Below are positions 33,979 through 37,987 of a DNA stretch of 37,987 nt, piece by piece. The stretch covers positions 1 to 37,987 of the forward strand of contig JABSSB010000125.1 in the NCBI GenBank assembly GCA_013214715.1. The letters are read 5' to 3'. The stretch is from Paracoccaceae bacterium (GTDB lineage Bacteria; Pseudomonadota; Alphaproteobacteria; Rhodobacterales; Rhodobacteraceae). The notes under the pieces were generated by a model. It made no database searches. It worked only from the letters and a program-made list of their open reading frames with translations, and had not been told where the DNA came from. A program made the translations under genes and the position numbers. Position 1 is the first letter of the stretch; every line of letters starts with the position of its first letter.

Positions 33979-35424
33979 TTATTCCGGATCGGTCTTGACG
34001 ATCCGCCGCTCATCGCAGGGGGCGACGCGCAGGATGTTGGTCGTGCCGGGGATGTTGAAGGGCACGCCTGCGGTCACCACGATCTGATCCTCTTCCGTCG
34101 CAAAGCCGCCCGCCCGCGCGGCGCGGGCCGCGTTGATCACGGCCATTTTGAACCGGTCCAACTTACCGGTCCGCACCGTCGTGCAGCCCCAGACCAAGGC
34201 CAGTGCCCGCGCGGTATTCAGCTCGGACGTGATTGCGATGATCGGCACATTGGGCCGTTCGCGCGCGGTCAGCAGAGCGGTGGTGCCCGATTGGCTGTAG
34301 CAGCAGATCGCCTTGATATCCGTGGTTTCGGCAATCTCGCGCGCCGCGGCCACGATCGCATCGGCCACAGAGGCGCCCGTGGTCTGGCGCGAGGCCGCGA
34401 TGATCTGGCGATAGGTTGGATCGGTTTCGATTTCAGCCGCAACGCGGTCCATCATGCTCACGGCTTCTGTAGGGTAACTGCCTGCGGCGGATTCGGCGCT
34501 GAGCATGACCGCATCGGCGCCTTCATAGATCGCGCCGGCCACGTCAGAGACTTCGGCGCGGGTGGGCACCGGGCTTTCGATCATGCTTTCCATCATCTGG
34601 GTCGCCACGATCACAGGTTTGGCCGCGCGACGTGTCTTGCGCACCAGCTGTTTCTGGATCGGGGGCACGGCTTGCACCGGCAGTTCCACCCCCAGATCGC
34701 CCCGCGCGACCATGATCCCGTCGGAGGCGGCAAGAATCTGGTCAAACCGCTCTACCGCCGCAGGTTTTTCGATTTTTGACAGGATGAAGGCACGGTCGCG
34801 GGCCAATGCGCGCGCCTCTTCGACATCTTCGGGACGCTGGACAAAGGACAGCGCCAGCCAATCGACGCCAAGGTCGCAGACAAATTCCAGATCGGCGCGG
34901 TCCTTTTCCGACAACGCGGCCAAGGGCAGCAGCACGTCCGGCACGTTCACACCTTTGCGGTTCGAAATCGTGCCGCCCGTCACCACGATACAATTCGCGA
35001 AATCCGGGCCGCACTCTTCGACGCGCAAGCGGATCTTGCCGTCATTCACCAGCAGGGTCGATCCCGGCTCGAGCGCCTGAAAGATTTCGGGATGGGGCAA
35101 ATTCACGCGGGTGGCGGTGCCCGCGGCCTCGTCCAGATCAAGGCGGAAGCCCGCGCCTTCAATCAGGTCTTCGGCGTCATTGGCAAAGACACCGACGCGC
35201 AGCTTTGGCCCCTGAAGGTCGGCCAGAATGGCGATGGGGCTATTATATTCTTCTTCGACCTGACGGATGATGCGGTGGCGTTCGGCGATCTCGTCATGCG
35301 AGCCATGGCTCATGTTCAGGCGGAACACGTCGGCCCCGGCCTCATGCAGGTCGCGGATCATTTCATAGGTGCTGGAAGCCGGGCCCAGTGTGGCCACTAT
35401 CTTAACCTTGCGGTCGCGTTTCAT
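33979..35424 (-). CDS. pyk: Pyruvate kinase
   Basis: Transfers phosphate from PEP to ADP giving pyruvate and ATP. It is 481 aa from ATG 35424, behind GGAGAGAGAG; the ORF-track extension to 35688 is not coding. MKRDRKVKIVATLGPASSTYEMIRDLHEAGADVFRLNMSHGSH is the N-terminus with the K+/phosphate residues. FILSKIEKPAAVERFDQILAASDGIMVARGDLGVELP carries the catalytic Lys and metal Glu/Asp, and VATQMMESMIESPVPTRAEVSDVA is also diagnostic. It is divergent from the N-formylglutamate amidohydrolase gene. Confidence 0.97.
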   Translation of the reverse strand: MKRDRKVKIVATLGPASSTYEMIRDLHEAGADVFRLNMSHGSHDEIAERHRIIRQVEEEYNSPIAILADLQGPKLRVGVFANDAEDLIEGAGFRLDLDEAAGTATRVNLPHPEIFQALEPGSTLLVNDGKIRLRVEECGPDFANCIVVTGGTISNRKGVNVPDVLLPLAALSEKDRADLEFVCDLGVDWLALSFVQRPEDVEEARALARDRAFILSKIEKPAAVERFDQILAASDGIMVARGDLGVELPVQAVPPIQKQLVRKTRRAAKPVIVATQMMESMIESPVPTRAEVSDVAGAIYEGADAVMLSAESAAGSYPTEAVSMMDRVAAEIETDPTYRQIIAASRQTTGASVADAIVAAAREIAETTDIKAICCYSQSGTTALLTARERPNVPIIAITSELNTARALALVWGCTTVRTGKLDRFKMAVINAARAARAGGFATEEDQIVVTAGVPFNIPGTTNILRVAPCDERRIVKTDPE

Positions 35425-35547
35425 CGTCTCTCTCTCCGCTTCGTCCTTAGCGGCCCATGTTACCGCAAACATCGTTGTCGTCCTTATGGCGCAATTCCCA
35501 TTGGCGGGCAACTGTCCTATGGGATGGAAAACAGACATGACAAGACG

Positions 35548-36300
35548 ATGAAATATACTCCGATCCTGATCGATGGCGCCGAACGTAGCGGGCGCTTTGT
35601 GGTAAGCTGCGACCATGCCTCCAATGTGGTGCCGCCCAGTGTAGGTGGGGGCGATCTTGGCCTGCCGCCCGAGGATATGGCGCGCCATATCGCCTGGGAT
35701 CCGGGGGCGTGGGGTGTGTCAAAACATCTTGCAAAGCTGCTGGAGGCGCCGGCGATCGGGAGCAATTTCTCGCGGCTTGTGATCGACCCGAACCGAGGAG
35801 AGGATGATCCGACCCTGATCATGCAGATCTATGACGGGTCGATTATTCCGGGCAATCGCCATGTCGATGCTGCCGAACGCACACGGCGGCTGGAGGCATT
35901 TTACCGCCCCTATGATTGCGCGCTCGCCGAAAAGATCACGCCCGGCAAGGCGTTGGTGGCGGTGCATTCCTTCACACCACAGCTGCGCGGACGCCCGCCC
36001 CGTCCGTGGGAAATCGGCGTGCTTTACCCGACCGATGACCGCTTTGCCCGTCCCTTCATCGCGCGTCTTGAGGCCAAAGGCGATCTGACCGTGGGGGATA
36101 ATGAACCCTATATCGGCTATCTGCCCGGAGATGCAGTCGACCGCCACGCAACGGCGCAGGGTCTGCCCAATGTCCTGATCGAGCTGCGCAATGATCTGAT
36201 CGCCAGTGAAGCGCAGCAAAGAGCATGGGCCGAAAGACTGGCGCCTTTGTTGCGCGGGGCGCTGGAGGATTTCGACCAAGATCCGGCGCATATGTCTTAA
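35548..36300 (+). CDS. N-formylglutamate amidohydrolase
   Basis: 250 aa from ATG 35548 (MKYTPILIDGAERSGRFVVSCDHASNVVPP). Family motifs are CDHASN, HIAWDPGAWGVSKHLAKLL, NFSRLVIDPNR, AVHSFTPQLRG, WEIGVLYPTDDRFA and LPNVLIELRNDLI. It is expected to hydrolyse N-formyl-L-glutamate to glutamate and formate, or a related N-acyl amino acid. No other histidine-degradation gene is nearby, so the physiological substrate is open. ATG 35524 is an alternative start. Confidence 0.88.
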   Translation: MKYTPILIDGAERSGRFVVSCDHASNVVPPSVGGGDLGLPPEDMARHIAWDPGAWGVSKHLAKLLEAPAIGSNFSRLVIDPNRGEDDPTLIMQIYDGSIIPGNRHVDAAERTRRLEAFYRPYDCALAEKITPGKALVAVHSFTPQLRGRPPRPWEIGVLYPTDDRFARPFIARLEAKGDLTVGDNEPYIGYLPGDAVDRHATAQGLPNVLIELRNDLIASEAQQRAWAERLAPLLRGALEDFDQDPAHMS

Positions 36301-36368
36301 AATCGAGGCGACGGCACCCCATATTTAAGCTAGGAAGGGAGCCGAAGTAAAAGGAAAGGGGTCACGAT

Positions 36369-36611
36369 ATGACTCTCGATATGCTTGTTTCTGTTTTTGG
36401 CTGGATGACCCTGATCAATGGCGGCTTGCTGCTTCTGGCGACGCTGGCGCTGTATGCGATGCGACCGAAGATCATTCCGATCCATCAAAGCGTTGCCGAT
36501 CTTGATGCATCCGCGTTGAACCGCGCTTATTTCAGCTATCTCTCGCAGTTCAAGCTGCTGTGGATCTTCCTGAACTTCGCGCCGTGGCTGGCGCTGGTCA
36601 TTGTGACGTGA
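36369..36611 (+). CDS. DUF6868 small membrane protein
   Basis: 80 aa with two hydrophobic helices (VFGWMTLINGGLLLLATLALYA near the start and LLWIFLNFAPWLALVIVT at the end) separated by a short polar stretch with LNRAYFSYLSQFK. It resembles the uncharacterised DUF6868 proteins common in marine proteobacteria. AGGAAAGGGG precedes the ATG. The function is unknown. Confidence 0.75.
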   Translation: MTLDMLVSVFGWMTLINGGLLLLATLALYAMRPKIIPIHQSVADLDASALNRAYFSYLSQFKLLWIFLNFAPWLALVIVT

Positions 36612-36630
36612 TCGGCTTGCATCCCGGCAC

Positions 36631-36653
36631 CGGGCGGGGTTTTCTTCCGCCCG
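36631..36653 (+). terminator. Possible terminator between DUF6868 and DUF1244 genes
   Basis: CGGGCGG/CCGCCCG can pair over a 9-nt loop. Alternatively CCCGG-CA-CCGGG (from 36623) forms a shorter stem a few bases before TTTT. The two structures are mutually exclusive. The evidence is modest. Confidence 0.35.
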
Positions 36654-36692
36654 AACGCGGCTAGCTTCAGACGCGACAGACCGGAGGCATTC

Positions 36693-37019
36693 ATGACATC
36701 CCAGATCGACCCGCAGACCGAGATTGAACTTCAGGCCGCGGCCTTTCGTCGATTGCAAAAGCACCTGATGGAAGACCGCACCGATGTGCAGAATATCGAC
36801 ATGATGAACCTGGCTGGGTTCTGCCGGAACTGCCTGAGCCGCTGGTATCAGGAAGCAGCCGCCGAGAAAGGGATCGAGATCGGCAAGGACGCCGCGCGCG
36901 AGCATTTCTATGGCATGACGATGGACGCGTGGAAGGCAACCTATCAGACCGAGGTCAGCGCCGAACAGCAGGCCGAATTCAAGACCTCTTTTGCCGAGAA
37001 TGTTGGCAAAGAGGGCTAG
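36693..37019 (+). CDS. DUF1244 domain protein
   Basis: 108 aa, soluble. AAFRRLQKHLMEDRTDVQNIDMMNLAGFCRNCLSRWYQEAAAEKGIEIGKDAAREHFYGMTMDAWKATYQ matches DUF1244, an alphaproteobacterial family with a conserved CxxC (CRNC) that may bind metal or take part in a redox or assembly role; the function is not established. Its last four bases are shared with the convergent alpha/beta hydrolase gene. Confidence 0.9.
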   Translation: MTSQIDPQTEIELQAAAFRRLQKHLMEDRTDVQNIDMMNLAGFCRNCLSRWYQEAAAEKGIEIGKDAAREHFYGMTMDAWKATYQTEVSAEQQAEFKTSFAENVGKEG

Positions 37020-37972
37020 GCGCTCGTCTTGGTCATGGCGGCCACTTCGCGCACCAGATTGGCGCAATCGCCCGGCGTGACCATCGGCAGCATGTGACCG
37101 CGGCCCTTCAATTCGTGATAGGTGAGCCCGTATTGCACCATGGGCTTGCCCTGTTCTTCGGCGTTGAGGATCACGTCCTGCTCTCCGAACAAAACCGCCC
37201 CCGGCACAGTGAGGTCAGCATAGCGTTTTGACAGGCGATGCACCCCGCCCGACGCCTCATAGTCCTGACTGGCGGTCACAAACGCCTTTGGGCGCAGGCC
37301 CAGCACGCCCCCGGCACGGGAGATGAAGCCTTCGGCGACCGGGTCGGGGCGGAACACCTCGGCCAGTACCGTTGCCCCGGCCATCTGCGCCATCGGCACG
37401 GCCACCGTGCGTGACAGGATGCGGCGGTGCAGGTCGTTTTGCACGACAAGACCAGAAAACGCCTGTGAGGGCGCTTTGGGCCGATGCGTCAAAGGCGCGA
37501 TTAAAGCCAGCCCCGTCACACGCTCTGGCTGGTTCAGTGCCATACCCAGCGCCACGGCACCGCCCAGCGAATGGCCCACGATCATCGCCTTGTCGACGCC
37601 TATCTGCTCCAGCGCCGAATGGATCATCCGCCCCTGTTCCAGCAGATCGGCCTGCGCCGGACCCAGGCGGGTGGAATATCCGCATCCGGGGCGGTCCACG
37701 ACGATCAGGCGGTATTCGTCGGACAACTGGTCGGTCACTGCAAAGGTGAAATGCTGTAACTGACCCGAAAGCCCGTGGATCATCACCACAACCGGCGCAT
37801 CGCGCGGGCCCAGATCGACGTAATGGATCGACCCTCCCGGCACATCCAGATGCTGTCCCACAGCGGGCAGAGCGGCCTCGGCTCGTTTGGCGATGCTGCG
37901 CGTCCACAGGATTGGGCCCAACACGATACTGCCGACAAACAGCAGCAGGAAAACAATAATTGTGAACAGCAT
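37016..37972 (-). CDS. Alpha/beta hydrolase, membrane-anchored
   Basis: 318 aa with an N-terminal transmembrane helix (LFTIIVFLLLFVGSIVLGPILW) and an alpha/beta hydrolase domain outside or at the membrane face. VVMIHGLSGQLQHF forms the oxyanion region, MIVGHSLGGAVALG holds the nucleophile Ser, GEQDVIL the acid, and GRGHMLPMVTP the catalytic His. An esterase- or lipase-like activity is expected; the substrate is unknown. The gene starts 15 bp before the window's end, so its promoter lies outside. Confidence 0.87.
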   Translation of the reverse strand: MLFTIIVFLLLFVGSIVLGPILWTRSIAKRAEAALPAVGQHLDVPGGSIHYVDLGPRDAPVVVMIHGLSGQLQHFTFAVTDQLSDEYRLIVVDRPGCGYSTRLGPAQADLLEQGRMIHSALEQIGVDKAMIVGHSLGGAVALGMALNQPERVTGLALIAPLTHRPKAPSQAFSGLVVQNDLHRRILSRTVAVPMAQMAGATVLAEVFRPDPVAEGFISRAGGVLGLRPKAFVTASQDYEASGGVHRLSKRYADLTVPGAVLFGEQDVILNAEEQGKPMVQYGLTYHELKGRGHMLPMVTPGDCANLVREVAAMTKTSA

Positions 37973-37987
37973 GAAACCCCTTTCGCT

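Noticed and set aside
1-37987. CRISPR array, tRNA/rRNA, insertion sequence, prophage or integrase
   Set aside because: Gaps were read on both strands; no spaced repeat array, cloverleaf, transposase or phage gene was seen. The only repeats are the two REP-like copies and short hairpins.

Overview
The window looks like a chromosomal segment of a marine Rhodobacterales (Roseobacter-group) alphaproteobacterium. This rests on the gene set and order: chvI-chvG-hprK-rapZ-EIIA-HPr next to ATP-dependent pckA, an ethylmalonyl-CoA-pathway type acyl-CoA dehydrogenase, the roseobacter-style homogentisate cluster, and small families such as DUF1244, DUF2783 and DUF6868. Composition is GC-rich and the gene content is mostly housekeeping. 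I see no rRNA, tRNA, CRISPR array, prophage, insertion sequence or integrase.

Layout. 1-950: a wrecked DUF5996 gene. 1.1-2.9 kb: etfBA with a strong terminator. 2.9-4.4 kb: an orphan PAS hybrid histidine kinase. 4.7-5.6 kb: 3-hydroxybutyryl-CoA dehydrogenase, followed by a hairpin-rich intergenic mosaic. 5.8-11.3 kb (minus): the ChvI/ChvG two-component system with the regulatory nitrogen-type PTS proteins (HprK, RapZ, EIIA-Man type, HPr) and a terminal acyltransferase. 11.7-13.3 kb: pckA, divergent from chvI across a 388-bp control region with a two-helical-turn direct repeat. 13.4-17.1 kb: a decaying block (shikimate dehydrogenase-like, GMC oxidoreductase and GlxA-type regulator pseudogenes) next to an intact TauE/SafE exporter. 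18-19.7 kb: probable methylsuccinyl-CoA dehydrogenase. 19.7-20.7 kb: an orphan Imm11-like gene bracketed by two copies of a palindromic repeat. 20.7-24.3 kb: reductase, recO, Pr6Pr membrane protein and cation/proton antiporter. 24.3-30.6 kb: divergent MarR regulator and the homogentisate cluster hmgA-fahA-MBL-FAD monooxygenase-DUF2783. 30.8-33.9 kb: AGCS symporter remnant, rpmI-rplT, membrane adenylate cyclase and a frameshifted LysE exporter. 34-38 kb: pyk, N-formylglutamate amidohydrolase, two small proteins and an alpha/beta hydrolase.

How the genes work together. Acyl-CoA dehydrogenases such as the 18-kb gene pass electrons to EtfAB. ChvGI, the PTS relay, pckA and pyk all sit around the PEP/pyruvate/oxaloacetate node. 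The 24.8-30.6 kb cluster opens homogentisate and hydrolyses fumarylacetoacetate, and its FAD monooxygenase plus small DUF2783 protein could supply homogentisate from a hydroxylated aromatic acid. No maleylacetoacetate isomerase is present in the window.

The two most notable observations are (i) seven decayed genes scattered among intact core genes, with nonsense, frameshift and internal-deletion lesions, and (ii) the homogentisate cluster's MBL-fold protein, which keeps the site-1 histidines but has lost the site-2 metal ligands and is encoded beside the monooxygenase/DUF2783 pair. I did not find a clear candidate for a wholly new multi-gene system. The MBL-FAD-DUF2783 trio is the closest.
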